Source: an uncultured Coriobacteriaceae bacterium (lineage in GTDB: Bacteria > Actinomycetota > Coriobacteriia > Coriobacteriales > Atopobiaceae). From it: a DNA stretch of 64,000 nt. The position numbers were made by a program, and so were the translations under genes. Where the stretch lies: NCBI GenBank assembly GCA_902798915.1, contig CADBYM010000002.1, positions 124,001-188,000 on the forward strand, in the 5' to 3' direction. Positions 45,244-55,272 of this stretch are shown here, piece after piece (position 1 is the stretch's first letter; each line of letters opens with the position of its first letter). The notes under the pieces were generated by a model that was given only the letters and a program-made list of their open reading frames with translations, was not told the DNA's origin and did not search any database.

Positions 45244-45305
45244 GTGACCGCCACTCCACCGTGGAATCAGCCCTGGCTACGACCTCACAGCGGAGTGGCG
45301 GTCAC
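45244..45305. terminator. 14-bp stem between fruK and fruA
   Basis: GTGACCGCCACTCC (45244-45257) pairs perfectly with GGAGTGGCGGTCAC (45292-45305) around a 34-base loop. It may stop part of the fruK transcript or protect the mRNA end; fruA likely also has its own promoter. Confidence 0.5.
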
Positions 45306-45388
45306 CGAGTAGGATCCACGATCGGCTTGCCGGTCTGGACATAGCAAGGCAAGTTGTAAGGGAAGGATAGGACAGAAGGGAGCAGCAC

Positions 45389-47347
45389 GTGAAGATCACT
45401 GACTTGCTCAAGGTCAATGGCATTAAGGTGGGGGCCAAAGCCTCCAACCAGATGGATGCCATCGATCAGCTGGTGGCGTTGCAGGATGCGTCCGGCAACC
45501 TCAACAGCAAAGCCGCCTACAAGGAGGGCATCCTCGCACGCGAGAAGGAGTTCTCCACCGCAGTTGGCGACGGCATCGCCATCCCCCACGCCAAGGTCGC
45601 CGCCGTCAAGAACCCTGGTCTTGCGGCAATGACGATTCCCGGTGGCGTAGACTGGAACGCCCCGGACGGCGAGAAGGCCGACCTCGTGTTCATGATCGCC
45701 GCCCCCGACGGCGAGGCAAACACACACCTCGAAATGCTCGCAAACCTCTCCGCCATGCTCATGCATGAGGAGTTCGCGAACGCCCTGCGCAGCGCGAAGA
45801 CCCCGCAGGAGTTCCTGAAGGTCATCGACGACGCCGAGGCCGCGCGTGACGCAGAGGCCTCCGCGAAGCAGGCCGCCCAGGCCGCCCAGGCAAGCGCGGG
45901 CAACTATCCCAAGATTCTGGCCATCACCGCCTGTCCCACCGGCATCGCCCACACCTACATGGCAGCCGAGAACCTCGAGAAGAAGGCCGCCGAGATGGGC
46001 TTTGTCCTCAAGGCCGAGACCCAGGGTTCCGCAGGCGCCAAGAACATCCTCACCGCCGAGGAGATCGCAAACTGCGAGGGCATCATCATCGCCGCAGACA
46101 AGAACGTCGACCGCGCACGCTTCGCGGGCAAGCAGGTCTACTCCACCAACGTCTCCGCAGGCATCAACGATCCTGAGCGCCTGATCAACATCATCCTCAA
46201 CCACGAGGCCCCCGTGCAAGAGGGCACCGTCGCCTCCGCCGACGCCGCCTCAGGCGAGTCCGAGAGCCTTGGCTCCCAGATCTACAAGCACCTTATGAAC
46301 GGCGTCAGCCACATGCTGCCCTTCGTCATCGGCGGCGGCATCATCACCGCCCTTGCGTTCCTCGTCGACATGGGTGCCGCCGGCACCGGTGCCTACGGCT
46401 CCTCCACGGCCTTTGCCGCCTTCTTCAAGAAGATCGGCGAAGAGGCCTTCGGCATGATGCTGCCCATCCTTGCCGGCTACATCGCCATGTCCATCGCTGA
46501 CCGTCCGGGCCTCGCCCCCGGCGTCGTGGGCGGCCTCTTTGCCAAGTCGGGCATCAACATGGCCTTCCTCGCCACCGCCCCTGAATTTGACGCTTCCGTA
46601 TGCGTGTCTGGCGGCTTCCTTGCCGCTCTCGGCGCAGGCTTCCTCGCCGGCTACATCACCCTCTACATCGAGAAGCTGTGCGACAACCTGCCCGAATCGC
46701 TCGAGGGCATCAAGCCCATCCTGCTCTACCCGCTGCTGGGCATCATCGCCATCGGTGCGGTCATGTACCTGCTCAACCCGATCTTCGGCGCCATCAACAC
46801 CGCCATCAACGAATTCCTCGGCGGCATGCAGGGTGCCAACATCGTCCTACTTGGCGCTGTCGTCGGCGGCATGATGTCCATCGACTTCGGCGGCCCCTTC
46901 AACAAGGCTTCCTACGTCTTCTCCACCGGCCTTCTCGCCGACGCCGCCCTCGGTGGCCCCGGCCAGCAGGTCATGGCCGCTTGCATGGCTGGCGGCATGG
47001 TTCCGCCTCTCGTGATCGCCCTCTCCACGACCTTCTTTAAGGACAAGTGGACCAAGCAGGACCGCGACGCGGGTCTCGTCAACTACATCATGGGCCTGTC
47101 CTTCATCTCTGAGGGCGCCATCCCCTTCGCGGCTGCTGACCCCGGTCACGTCATCCCGACCTGCGTGGTGGGCTCCGCCGTCGCCGGTGGCCTCTCGGCC
47201 CTCTTCGGTTGCTACAGCCCCGCACCGCACGGCGGCGCTTGGGTAATCGCCGTCATCGGCAACCCCATCATGTGGCTGGTCGCCATCGCTGCCGGCTCCG
47301 TCGTGGGCGCCCTACTCATCTCCTTCCTCAAGAAGCCTGTTAAGTAG
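45389..47347 (+). CDS. fruA: PTS fructose transporter IIABC
   Basis: The 652-residue product imports fructose as fructose 1-phosphate. Domain order is EIIA (phospho-His H67 in IAIPHAK), EIIB (phospho-Cys C182 in TACPTGIAHTY) and EIIC (from about residue 290, with membrane helices, GPFNKA and SEGAIPFAAADP). The GTG start at 45389 has AGAAGGGAG upstream. It is 158 bases after fruK with a hairpin in between. Confidence 0.93.
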   Translation: MKITDLLKVNGIKVGAKASNQMDAIDQLVALQDASGNLNSKAAYKEGILAREKEFSTAVGDGIAIPHAKVAAVKNPGLAAMTIPGGVDWNAPDGEKADLVFMIAAPDGEANTHLEMLANLSAMLMHEEFANALRSAKTPQEFLKVIDDAEAARDAEASAKQAAQAAQASAGNYPKILAITACPTGIAHTYMAAENLEKKAAEMGFVLKAETQGSAGAKNILTAEEIANCEGIIIAADKNVDRARFAGKQVYSTNVSAGINDPERLINIILNHEAPVQEGTVASADAASGESESLGSQIYKHLMNGVSHMLPFVIGGGIITALAFLVDMGAAGTGAYGSSTAFAAFFKKIGEEAFGMMLPILAGYIAMSIADRPGLAPGVVGGLFAKSGINMAFLATAPEFDASVCVSGGFLAALGAGFLAGYITLYIEKLCDNLPESLEGIKPILLYPLLGIIAIGAVMYLLNPIFGAINTAINEFLGGMQGANIVLLGAVVGGMMSIDFGGPFNKASYVFSTGLLADAALGGPGQQVMAACMAGGMVPPLVIALSTTFFKDKWTKQDRDAGLVNYIMGLSFISEGAIPFAAADPGHVIPTCVVGSAVAGGLSALFGCYSPAPHGGAWVIAVIGNPIMWLVAIAAGSVVGALLISFLKKPVK

Positions 47348-47375
47348 CACGCACGCGTTAGAGCTTCCTATCTTT

Positions 47376-47403
47376 GGCCCGGGGACGTTCGCGTCTCCGG
47401 GCC
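47376..47403. terminator. Hairpin at convergent junction after fruA
   Basis: GGCCCGGGGAC (47376-47386) pairs with GTCTCCGGGCC (47393-47403), one mismatch, followed by TGCTTCT. Stops the fruA transcript. Confidence 0.65.
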
Positions 47404-47458
47404 TGCTTCTATGCAACTGCGAGGAGACCAAACAGCCTGAAGAGGTCGATCCAAGGAC

Positions 47459-48175
47459 TCAACTGGTCCCCGCTCCCTTCGCGACCTCCACGCACCGCGT
47501 GGCGAGAATGTCCAGCGAGTCGTAAAGCCATGCGGGGCGTTCGACGGACGGCACGTCATGATTGATGACCGAAAGCTCCGTGCAGCCTACGACGACCGCA
47601 TCGCAACGCTGGCCTCGCAGGCGCCGCGCGATGTTGAGCAAATCCTCGGGGTTATAGGGCCGGTTTGCCTTGACTTGCCCGTATATGAGCTCGTTGAGCA
47701 AGCGCTGGTCACGCGCGTTGGGTACCACGAGCCGGACGCCCCGCTCCGCGAAGCACGACTCAAAGACTCCCGAGGCAACCGTACCCTCCGTCGCCATGAG
47801 GCCGACGCGTGCGACCTCAGGTGCCGAGGCACACACCGCACGCACGGTCTCGTCCATGATGTTCAGCACCGGCACGTCAACGGCCCCCGCAATGCCATCG
47901 TAGTAGAAGTGGGCCGTGTTGCAGGCAATGGCGATGTAGTCGGCGCCGGCGTCCTGCAACCAACGAGCCACCTTGGCCATCTCGGGCAGGGGATCGGGCT
48001 TCGTACGGTCGAGGATGTGAGCGGTGCGATCGGGAATCTGCGGGTCGTTGAAGACGATCATCGGTATGTTCTCTTGGTCAGTCCGCGCAGGGGTCTTCTC
48101 GATGACCATGCGCATGAGAAGTGCGGTGGCCAGCGGGCCCACCCCTCCCAGAATCCCCAATACCGGCTTGTTCAT
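47459..48175 (-). CDS. Aspartate/glutamate racemase family protein
   Basis: The 238-residue product has the two catalytic cysteines of the Asp/Glu racemase family: C85 in IACNTAHF and C198 in VVGCTELS. Start LGILGGVGPLAT is typical. It may make D-aspartate or D-glutamate for peptidoglycan, or be a broad-specificity racemase. ATG at 48175 follows GGAG; an ATG four codons upstream has worse spacing. It is unlinked to wall genes here. Confidence 0.88.
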   Translation of the reverse strand: MNKPVLGILGGVGPLATALLMRMVIEKTPARTDQENIPMIVFNDPQIPDRTAHILDRTKPDPLPEMAKVARWLQDAGADYIAIACNTAHFYYDGIAGAVDVPVLNIMDETVRAVCASAPEVARVGLMATEGTVASGVFESCFAERGVRLVVPNARDQRLLNELIYGQVKANRPYNPEDLLNIARRLRGQRCDAVVVGCTELSVINHDVPSVERPAWLYDSLDILATRCVEVAKGAGTS

Positions 48176-48332
48176 GCCACGCTCCATCCGTCCGTACGGT
48201 CCGAATCAGTGTAGCGTTTTTCTTCGTTGCATCCCCCTGCGGATTGATGTCTCCCCATCCGCCGAATGACCATACACGCTGACGGGCGATTTCTCGTACA
48301 GTTAAGTATCCATTCGACGTTAGGAGCGCGCC

Positions 48333-50009
48333 ATGTCACCAGACGCCATCCGCAAGGTCAACGTAATCGGGCATCTCAACCCCGATACGGACAGCATCTG
48401 CGCCGCAATCTCGTATGCGTATCTTAAGAATCAAATCGCGGGGATGGAGACCTCCTATGAGGCTCGTCGAGCCGGTGCCATCAACCGCGAGACCGCCTTT
48501 GCGCTGAAGCACTTCGGATTCAAGGAGCCACGCCTCATCACGAGCGTAGCCCCGCAAATCAAGGACCTAGAGATTACGCCCCTGCAAGGCATCCCACGCG
48601 AGACGAGCCTGCACGTCGCATGGAACCTCATGCGCGACACGGTGCACGGCACGCTGTGCATCACCGACCTCAACGACAACCTGCAAGGCCTTGTGGCCGT
48701 CAAGGACATCGCCAACGCAAACATGGACATCCTCGACACCTTCGTCCTCTCCAAGGCCCGCACCAGCTACAAGAACGTGCTCGACACCCTCAACGGCAAG
48801 ATGGTCGTGGGTAACCCCAACACCGTAATCGACCGCGGCAAGCTCCTGATCGGCACCACGCCCGAGATGATGGATGGGCTCATCGTCCCCGGCGACACCG
48901 TCCTCGTGACGAACCGCTACGAGACCCAGCGCTTCGCGCTCGAGGCTGGGGCCGGCTGTCTCGTCGTGTGCTGCGGCGCAAACATCACGGGCGTCATCCG
49001 CAACCTCGCCCAAGAGCGCGGCTGCGCCATCATCATCACGCCATACGACACCTACGCCGCCTCGCGCCTCATCACCATGTCCATCCCCGTGCGCGCAAAG
49101 ATGATTCCCGAGGAGCGCATCGAGTCATTCTCGGTAAACACCGCCATCGATGAGGCACAGCGCGTCATGGCCCGCACGCAGCATCGCTTCTTCCCCGTGC
49201 TCGACGACGCCGGCAACTACATGGGCGTGGTTGGGTCCGCAAACATGCTGAGCTATCACAAGAAGCACGTCATTCTCGTGGACCATGCCGAACTCTCGCA
49301 GACCGTCGATGGTATCGCCGAGGCCGAAATCATGGAGATCATCGACCATCACCGCGTAGGTACCATCGAGACGCCCGGCCCCATCTACTACCGCTGCGAG
49401 CCCGTCGGCTGCACCTGTACCATCGTCTACGAGATGTTCCGCGAGTACGACGTGGAGATTCCTCCCGACATCGCCGGCCTCATGATGAGCGCCATCCTCT
49501 CCGACACGCTGTGCTTCCGTTCACCCACCTGCACGTCCGAAGACGTCAATGCCGGTCGCGTTCTCGCCCAGCTATGCGGCGAGGATCCCGAGTCGTACAG
49601 CGACGCCATGTTCGACGCGGGTGCCGACCTCACCGGACGCACTGCCGAGGAGGTCTTCAACTCGGACTTCAAGATGTACTCACGTGGCAACGTGAGCTTT
49701 GGCGTCGGCCAAGCGAGCTTCATGACCAAGAAGAGCCGCAAGGCCGCCGAGGCGCTGCTCGAGCCGTACTTCGCCGATGCCGCCAAGGCCAAGGACATTC
49801 CGATGATTTACTACATGTTCACCGACATCCGTACGCAGACCACCCAGATGCTCTATTGGGGCGGCAACACCCACCAGCTCCTCAAGCGCGCCTTCAACGT
49901 CAAGGCAAAGAACGGCCGTGCCGTGCTTCCCGGTGTGGTCAGCCGCAAGAAGCAAGTCATCCCCGCCCTGATGAGCGCGATTCAAATCATCCAGGACGAG
50001 CAGATGTAA
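48333..50009 (+). CDS. ppaC: Manganese-dependent inorganic pyrophosphatase with CBS/DRTGG inserts (copy 1)
   Basis: Family II pyrophosphatase hydrolyses PPi. The 558-residue product has DHH catalytic motifs GHLNPDTDS (H14, D18, D20) and DHHRVG (D338-H340), then the DHHA2 domain with SRKKQ. About 250 residues of CBS pair plus DRTGG domain are inserted between them, which in related clostridial enzymes binds adenine nucleotides. A paralogue is at 53380-55047. ATG follows GGAG. Confidence 0.93.
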   Translation: MSPDAIRKVNVIGHLNPDTDSICAAISYAYLKNQIAGMETSYEARRAGAINRETAFALKHFGFKEPRLITSVAPQIKDLEITPLQGIPRETSLHVAWNLMRDTVHGTLCITDLNDNLQGLVAVKDIANANMDILDTFVLSKARTSYKNVLDTLNGKMVVGNPNTVIDRGKLLIGTTPEMMDGLIVPGDTVLVTNRYETQRFALEAGAGCLVVCCGANITGVIRNLAQERGCAIIITPYDTYAASRLITMSIPVRAKMIPEERIESFSVNTAIDEAQRVMARTQHRFFPVLDDAGNYMGVVGSANMLSYHKKHVILVDHAELSQTVDGIAEAEIMEIIDHHRVGTIETPGPIYYRCEPVGCTCTIVYEMFREYDVEIPPDIAGLMMSAILSDTLCFRSPTCTSEDVNAGRVLAQLCGEDPESYSDAMFDAGADLTGRTAEEVFNSDFKMYSRGNVSFGVGQASFMTKKSRKAAEALLEPYFADAAKAKDIPMIYYMFTDIRTQTTQMLYWGGNTHQLLKRAFNVKAKNGRAVLPGVVSRKKQVIPALMSAIQIIQDEQM

Positions 50010-50025
50010 GCGCCCACAAAAGTCT

Positions 50026-50082
50026 CCGCAAAGGGACGACCCCTCCGTGGCATTTGTTCACGGAGGGGTCGTCCCTTTGCGG
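50026..50082. terminator. 24-bp perfect hairpin at convergent junction
   Basis: Arms 50026-50049 and 50059-50082 are perfectly complementary over 24 bases with a nine-base loop, between two convergent stops. No U-tract. Confidence 0.6.
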
Positions 50083-50088
50083 CACTCC

Positions 50089-51753
50089 TTAGCCCCAGAC
50101 CACCGCCTCGAAGGGACGCAGCATGCCGGGAGTCGACGCACCCTGCGAGCACGCGAGCTGCTCGAGCCCTTCCACGAGCGTCGCGTCATACGTCGCAGGC
50201 TCACCCGAGAAGTTCACGAGCGTCACGGCACGCGCATCGTCCAGCATGCGTTCGAACGCAATGATCTGCTCGTCATCAATCAGCAACGCGGTCCAGTCAC
50301 CCGCCGTAAACACGGATCGTTCGGCACGTAGTGCCGCCAGTTTGCGATACCAATTGAGGACGGAGTCGGAATCGGCCTCCTCAGCGACCACGTTGCACGT
50401 CTGGTAGTCATCATGAATCGGAAGCCACGGTTCTGCCGAGCTGAAGCCAGCATTCTCGCTTGCATCCCATTGCATGGGCGTGCGCGCGTTGTCGCGCGAG
50501 TAGCGCACGCAGGCGGCCAGGGCACCGTCCTCGTCGAGACCTTCGCTTAGGGCAAACTGGTACTGGTTGCGCGTCGAGAGGTCATCGAACTCATCGATGG
50601 ACTTCCACGGTGCATTGCCATAGCCCAACTCCTCACCCTGCATCAGGAACGGCGTCCCACGCGTCGTGAGCAGAACGGCACCGAGCACCTTGGCCTTCTC
50701 GGCAAGGGGACCCACGCACTGGAAGTAGTTCACCGTCGAGCGCGGCTGATCGTGGTTCTCGAAGAATGCCGGATACCAGCCGTTGGTGGCCGTCGCGACC
50801 TGGCTCGCGGCAAGCGCGCGCTTGAGGTCGGGAAGCGTCCACTCGGCCTTGCGGCACCACACCTCGGAGGGATGCATGGGAATGAGCGTGTGGCTGAACT
50901 CAAAGAGCAGGTCAAACACGCCCTTCTCGCCCACCCACCGGTCAAGCTCGTCGGCGCTGACGCCGTTGGCTTCGCCCACCATGAAGATATCGCGCCCATC
51001 GCGCACCTTTGCCTTGAACTCATGCAGGAAGTCCAGGATGCCGGGAGTGTTTGCCGTCGCTGCGTGCACCGCACTCATCCCGTCCGCGCCATCCACGGGG
51101 CCATCCACGAACTCGGTCGGCTTCTTGATGTAGGTGATTGCGTCGATGCGGAATCCGCCCACGCCCTTGTCGGCCCAGAAGTTTGCGATGTCGAAGAGCG
51201 CCTGACGCACGTCGGGGTTCTCCCAGTTGAGGTCGGGCTGCTGCCTGGCAAAGGTGTGCAGGTAGTACTGCTGACGGCCCTCGTCCCACTGCCATGCACT
51301 GCCGCCAAAGATGGAGCGCCAGTTGGTGGGCGCCGAGCCATCCTCACGGGCGTCACGCCAGATGTACCAGTCGGCCTTGGGGTTGTCGCGCGAGCTGCGC
51401 GACTCGACGAACCATGGGCATTCCTCGGACGTGTGGTTGAAGACAAGGTCCATCACCATGCGAATGCCGCGCTCGCGCCCACGTGCGATGAGCTCGTCCA
51501 TGTCGTCCATCGTCCCGAAGGAGGGGTCAATCTGATAATAGTCGGCAACGTCATAGCCGTTGTCGACCATGGGACTGCGATAGCACGGCGTAATCCACAC
51601 CGCGCCGACGCCGAGCTTCTGCAAGTAGTCGAGTTTGGCCGTAATGCCTGCAATGGTGCCGGTACCCTGCCCTCGCGTGTCGAGGAAGCTCTTGGGATAC
51701 ACCTCATACGCGATGGTTCTTTGCCACCAGGCGAGTTCGTTCTGCTTTGCCAT
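50089..51753 (-). CDS. Alpha-glucosidase (GH13, oligo-1,6-glucosidase type)
   Basis: The 554-residue product hydrolyses alpha-glucosidic ends. GH13 motifs: DLVFNH, GFRIDAI (nucleophile D204), MVGEAN (acid E261) and ENHDQ (D335). The layout matches oligo-1,6-glucosidase/trehalose-6-phosphate hydrolase types; specificity cannot be settled. It follows malQ on the same strand with a 14-base gap, so both act on maltodextrins in the cytoplasm. No signal peptide. Confidence 0.9.
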   Translation of the reverse strand: MAKQNELAWWQRTIAYEVYPKSFLDTRGQGTGTIAGITAKLDYLQKLGVGAVWITPCYRSPMVDNGYDVADYYQIDPSFGTMDDMDELIARGRERGIRMVMDLVFNHTSEECPWFVESRSSRDNPKADWYIWRDAREDGSAPTNWRSIFGGSAWQWDEGRQQYYLHTFARQQPDLNWENPDVRQALFDIANFWADKGVGGFRIDAITYIKKPTEFVDGPVDGADGMSAVHAATANTPGILDFLHEFKAKVRDGRDIFMVGEANGVSADELDRWVGEKGVFDLLFEFSHTLIPMHPSEVWCRKAEWTLPDLKRALAASQVATATNGWYPAFFENHDQPRSTVNYFQCVGPLAEKAKVLGAVLLTTRGTPFLMQGEELGYGNAPWKSIDEFDDLSTRNQYQFALSEGLDEDGALAACVRYSRDNARTPMQWDASENAGFSSAEPWLPIHDDYQTCNVVAEEADSDSVLNWYRKLAALRAERSVFTAGDWTALLIDDEQIIAFERMLDDARAVTLVNFSGEPATYDATLVEGLEQLACSQGASTPGMLRPFEAVVWG

Positions 51754-51767
51754 CTTTTTGTCCTTTC

Positions 51768-53282
51768 TTATTCGTACAAGCTCTCACCGGTCGCCCTACG
51801 TCCATACAGACGCGTGGTGTCGGCGATTCGCCGTGCGAGATCTGCGGTCAGTTGCCCCTCCTGCAGGCGCCAGCGCCAGTTACCGTCCACGGTCCCCGGC
51901 GTGTTGATGCGCGACTCGGGACCAAGCCCCAGATAATCCTGCAACTGCGCAAAGAACAGCACGGCCGGGCTGGACATCCCCTGCCGCACCATGCCCCACA
52001 GCCGTCCCTCGTCGTCGTTGAGTCCCATATAGCGACAAGCCAGCTCTATGCACTCCGGAGTCTCCTCGGCAAGCCACTCACCCAGCGGAGCGTTGTCGTG
52101 GGTACCGGTGTAGCACACGCAGTTCTCGGGAATGCCATGAGGCAGGTGCTCGTTGTTCTCGCGCCCGTCGAAGGCGAACTGCAGGACCTTCATGCCCGGC
52201 AGGCCCGACGCCAACAACAGCTCCATGACCTCGGGCGTAGGTGCCCCCAAGTCCTCGGCGACGAGCGAGACCTGCGGATTGTCCCGGCGCAGTGCATCGA
52301 TGAGCTCGATGCCCGGACCGTCCACCCAATGCCCACCCTTTGCGGTGGTCGCACCGGCGGGCACCGACCAATAGCGGGCAAATCCACGGAAGTGGTCGAT
52401 GCGCACCATGTCGTACAGACGGGCCGCCGCCTGCACGCGACGACGCCACCATGCATACCCGTCCTTCCGCATGGCCTCGTAGTCGTACAGCGGGTTGCCC
52501 CACAGCTGGCCCTCGCTGCTGAAGTAGTCGGGCGGCACGCCCGCCACCTCGACGGGATTGTTGCGCTCGTCCAGCTGGTAGTTCTCCGGGTGTGCCCAGA
52601 CGTCCGCCGAGTCAAGCGCCACGTAGATGGGCATGTCGCCAAAGATTCCCACGCCACGCTTATGTGCATACGAGCGCAGCTCCGCCCACTGAGTGAAGAA
52701 GAGGTACTGCACGTAGGTGAACAGCCGCACGTCGTCCTCAAGCTCGCGCGCGTAACGCTGGCACGCATCCTGGCAGTGCAGGCGGATTGACTCGTCGGGC
52801 CATTCCAACCATCCCGCCATGCCGAAGTGCCTCTTGGCGGCCATAAAGAGCGCGTAGTCGGGCAACCAGTCCTCATTTCGAGCGACAAAGGCGCTCACGG
52901 CCGCCTGATCGCGCTGCCACCCACGGTCACGGGCAATGCGCAGCAGGTCGAGGCGGCTTTGGTAGAGCAGGCCATAGTCCACGCGCGTGGGGTCGTCTCC
53001 CCAGTCGGGAGCACACACCTCCGCCGTCGTGAGCAGCCCATCGGCAACCAGAAGGTCAAGGTCGATGAAGTAGGGATTGCCCGCAAAGGCAGAAGGACTC
53101 TGATACGGGGAGTCTCCATGACTGGTCGGACCAACCGGCAGCACCTGCCACCATGCTTGGCCCGCATCGGCCAAGAAGTCGATGAAGTCCCGCGCCGCCT
53201 GGCCCATCGTCCCCACGCCATGCGGGGACGGCAGGGAAAACAGCGGAAGTACGATACCGCTCGCACGTCTTTTGTCGTTCAT
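51768..53282 (-). CDS. malQ: 4-alpha-glucanotransferase
   Basis: Transfers alpha-1,4-glucan segments between maltodextrins. The 504-residue GH77 product has SGIVLPLFSLPSPHGVG, RIDHFRGF (nucleophile D), VAEDLG (acid E) and GTHDN. ATG at 53282 follows AGGAG. Two similar hairpins precede it and may control read-through from the upstream pyrophosphatase gene. Confidence 0.93.
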   Translation of the reverse strand: MNDKRRASGIVLPLFSLPSPHGVGTMGQAARDFIDFLADAGQAWWQVLPVGPTSHGDSPYQSPSAFAGNPYFIDLDLLVADGLLTTAEVCAPDWGDDPTRVDYGLLYQSRLDLLRIARDRGWQRDQAAVSAFVARNEDWLPDYALFMAAKRHFGMAGWLEWPDESIRLHCQDACQRYARELEDDVRLFTYVQYLFFTQWAELRSYAHKRGVGIFGDMPIYVALDSADVWAHPENYQLDERNNPVEVAGVPPDYFSSEGQLWGNPLYDYEAMRKDGYAWWRRRVQAAARLYDMVRIDHFRGFARYWSVPAGATTAKGGHWVDGPGIELIDALRRDNPQVSLVAEDLGAPTPEVMELLLASGLPGMKVLQFAFDGRENNEHLPHGIPENCVCYTGTHDNAPLGEWLAEETPECIELACRYMGLNDDEGRLWGMVRQGMSSPAVLFFAQLQDYLGLGPESRINTPGTVDGNWRWRLQEGQLTADLARRIADTTRLYGRRATGESLYE

Positions 53283-53298
53283 AGTTGTCTCCTGGTAA

Positions 53299-53373
53299 AA
53301 CACCCTTCCAGGAAGGGTGTTCCAGGAAGGGTGCTTCTTCTCCTGATGGAACACCCTTCGGGGAGGGTGTTCC
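53299..53373 (-). repeat. Tandem related hairpins between ppaC copy 2 and malQ
   Basis: AACACCCTTCC/GGAAGGGTGTT (53299-53321) and GGAACACCCT/AGGGTGTTCC (53348-53373) are two hairpins with shared arm sequence, and GGAAGGGTGC at 53325 is a third partial arm. The arms could pair in alternative ways, so this is a terminator or attenuator candidate. Confidence 0.55.
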
Positions 53374-53379
53374 ACGTTG

Positions 53380-55047
53380 CTACTCTTCGGCCTCGAGCTT
53401 GGCGAGGGTGTTCATCATCGCGGGAATGACCTGCTTCTTGCGGCTCACGACGCCAGGCAGCACGGCCATGCCGTCCTTCGCCTCGCAGTCGAACGCGCGG
53501 GCGCACAGGCGCTCGGCACCATTGCCCCAGTAGAGCATCTCGGTGGTCTGGCTCTTGATGTCGGTGAACATGTAGAAGATCATCGGGACGTTCTTGATCT
53601 TGGCCGCATCGGCGAAGTACGGCTCGAGCAGGGCCTCGCCGGCCTTGCGGCTGTTCTCCGTCATGTAGGAGCCCTGTCCCACACCAAAGCTCACGTTACC
53701 GCGACTGAAGATCTTGAAGTCGGAGTTGAAGACTTCCTCGGCGGTGCGGCCCTCAAGGTCGGCACCAGCGTCGAACATGGCATCGCTGTACGTATCGGGA
53801 TTCTCGCCACAAATCTTCGCGAGCTCTTTGCCCACATAGATGTCACGCGGGGTGCAGGTGGGCGAACGGAAGCATAGCGTGTCGGAAAGGATGGCGCTCA
53901 TCATAAGACCAGCGATGTTCGACGGAATCTCGATGCCGTTCTCCTGGAACATCTCGTAGATGATGGTGCAGGTGCAGCCCACCGGCTGCAGACGATAGAA
54001 GATGGGGCCAGGGGTCTCGAGCGTGCCCACGCGGTGATGGTCGACGACCTCAAGAATCTCTGCCTCGTCCATACCTTCCACCATCTGGGAAACCTCGGCG
54101 TGATCGACGAGGATGACGCGCTTCTTCTGCGGGTTCACCATGTCGCCACCCGAGACGAGCGCGAAGTAGTTGCCCTCCTCGTCCGAGACCGGGAAGAGGC
54201 GATGCCCCGTACGGGCCATCGTCTTCTGGGCTTCCTCGACGGAGGTGTTCAGCGAGAAGGACTCGACCTTCTCGGCGGGGAGCATCTTTGCGCGCACCGG
54301 CACCGACATCGAGATGAGGCGCGCGGTGGCATAGGTGTCGTACTCAGTGGCGATGATCGTGGCGCCCTTGCTCGCAGCGAGTTGCTTGATCTCGTCCGAG
54401 ACGTTCGCCTCACAGCACACGACGAGACAGGCAGCGCCGGCCTCGAGCGCGAAGCGCTGCGACTCGACACGGTCGGTGACGAGTACGGTATCGCCGGGCT
54501 TCACGACGCCCTCCATGGCCTCCGGCGTCGTGCCCACGCATACCTCACCCGAGTGGATGGCGCCCTTGGGATCGCCCACCACCATCACGGCGTTGAGCGT
54601 ATCGAGAATGTTTACGTAGTTGGTCTTCGCAGCCGCCAACGAGCTGCGATCGAGGATGTCCATGTTTGCCTTCGCCACATCCTGCACGGCGATGACACCC
54701 TGCAGCTTGCGCTTCGAGTCCGTGATCGCAAGGGTGCCGGCACCCACCTCGCGCATGAGGTTCCACGCCACGTACAGGCTCGTCTCGGCATCGATGCCCG
54801 CCTGCTCCTTGAGGTCGAGGTCCTTGAGCTGCGGCAGCACGCTGGTAATGAGGCGCGGCTCCTCGAAGCCGAAGTGCTTGAGCGCATAGCCCGTCTCGCG
54901 ATTGACGGCGCCCGCACGACGCGCCTCGTAGATGGTGCTGGGATCGAGCTGGTTCTTGAGGTAAGCATAGCTGATGGCAGCGCAGATGCTGTCGGTGTCG
55001 GGATTCAGATGGCCGATGACGTTGACCTTGCGGATGGAATCAGGCAT
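53380..55047 (-). CDS. ppaC: Manganese-dependent inorganic pyrophosphatase with CBS/DRTGG inserts (copy 2)
   Basis: The 555-residue product is a close paralogue of copy 1, with the same start (DSIRKVNVIGHLNPDTDS), DHHRVG and SRKKQ motifs and the same CBS/DRTGG insert. ATG at 55047 follows AAAGGAG. Being upstream of malQ and the alpha-glucosidase on the same strand, it may be partly co-transcribed with them. Two such regulated enzymes within 7 kb suggest duplication and different nucleotide control. Confidence 0.93.
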   Translation of the reverse strand: MPDSIRKVNVIGHLNPDTDSICAAISYAYLKNQLDPSTIYEARRAGAVNRETGYALKHFGFEEPRLITSVLPQLKDLDLKEQAGIDAETSLYVAWNLMREVGAGTLAITDSKRKLQGVIAVQDVAKANMDILDRSSLAAAKTNYVNILDTLNAVMVVGDPKGAIHSGEVCVGTTPEAMEGVVKPGDTVLVTDRVESQRFALEAGAACLVVCCEANVSDEIKQLAASKGATIIATEYDTYATARLISMSVPVRAKMLPAEKVESFSLNTSVEEAQKTMARTGHRLFPVSDEEGNYFALVSGGDMVNPQKKRVILVDHAEVSQMVEGMDEAEILEVVDHHRVGTLETPGPIFYRLQPVGCTCTIIYEMFQENGIEIPSNIAGLMMSAILSDTLCFRSPTCTPRDIYVGKELAKICGENPDTYSDAMFDAGADLEGRTAEEVFNSDFKIFSRGNVSFGVGQGSYMTENSRKAGEALLEPYFADAAKIKNVPMIFYMFTDIKSQTTEMLYWGNGAERLCARAFDCEAKDGMAVLPGVVSRKKQVIPAMMNTLAKLEAEE

Positions 55048-55272
55048 GGGGGCTCCTTTGTGGACGGAACACATACTTGTTTTACTCTAGCGCTCCGCAG
55101 CCCTTGAGGTCCCGAGTTCTCGGTGAGGGGACGGTTGCGGAACGCCTTTGCGGCCGCAGAAGGCCAATTGCGCTGAATCTGCTGCATAAGCATCGCACCT
55201 CACTCAGCCAGCGAGACCAAATCGTCTATACTTTTTTACGTTTGGCTTGACTATCAAGGAGAAGCGCTATCT

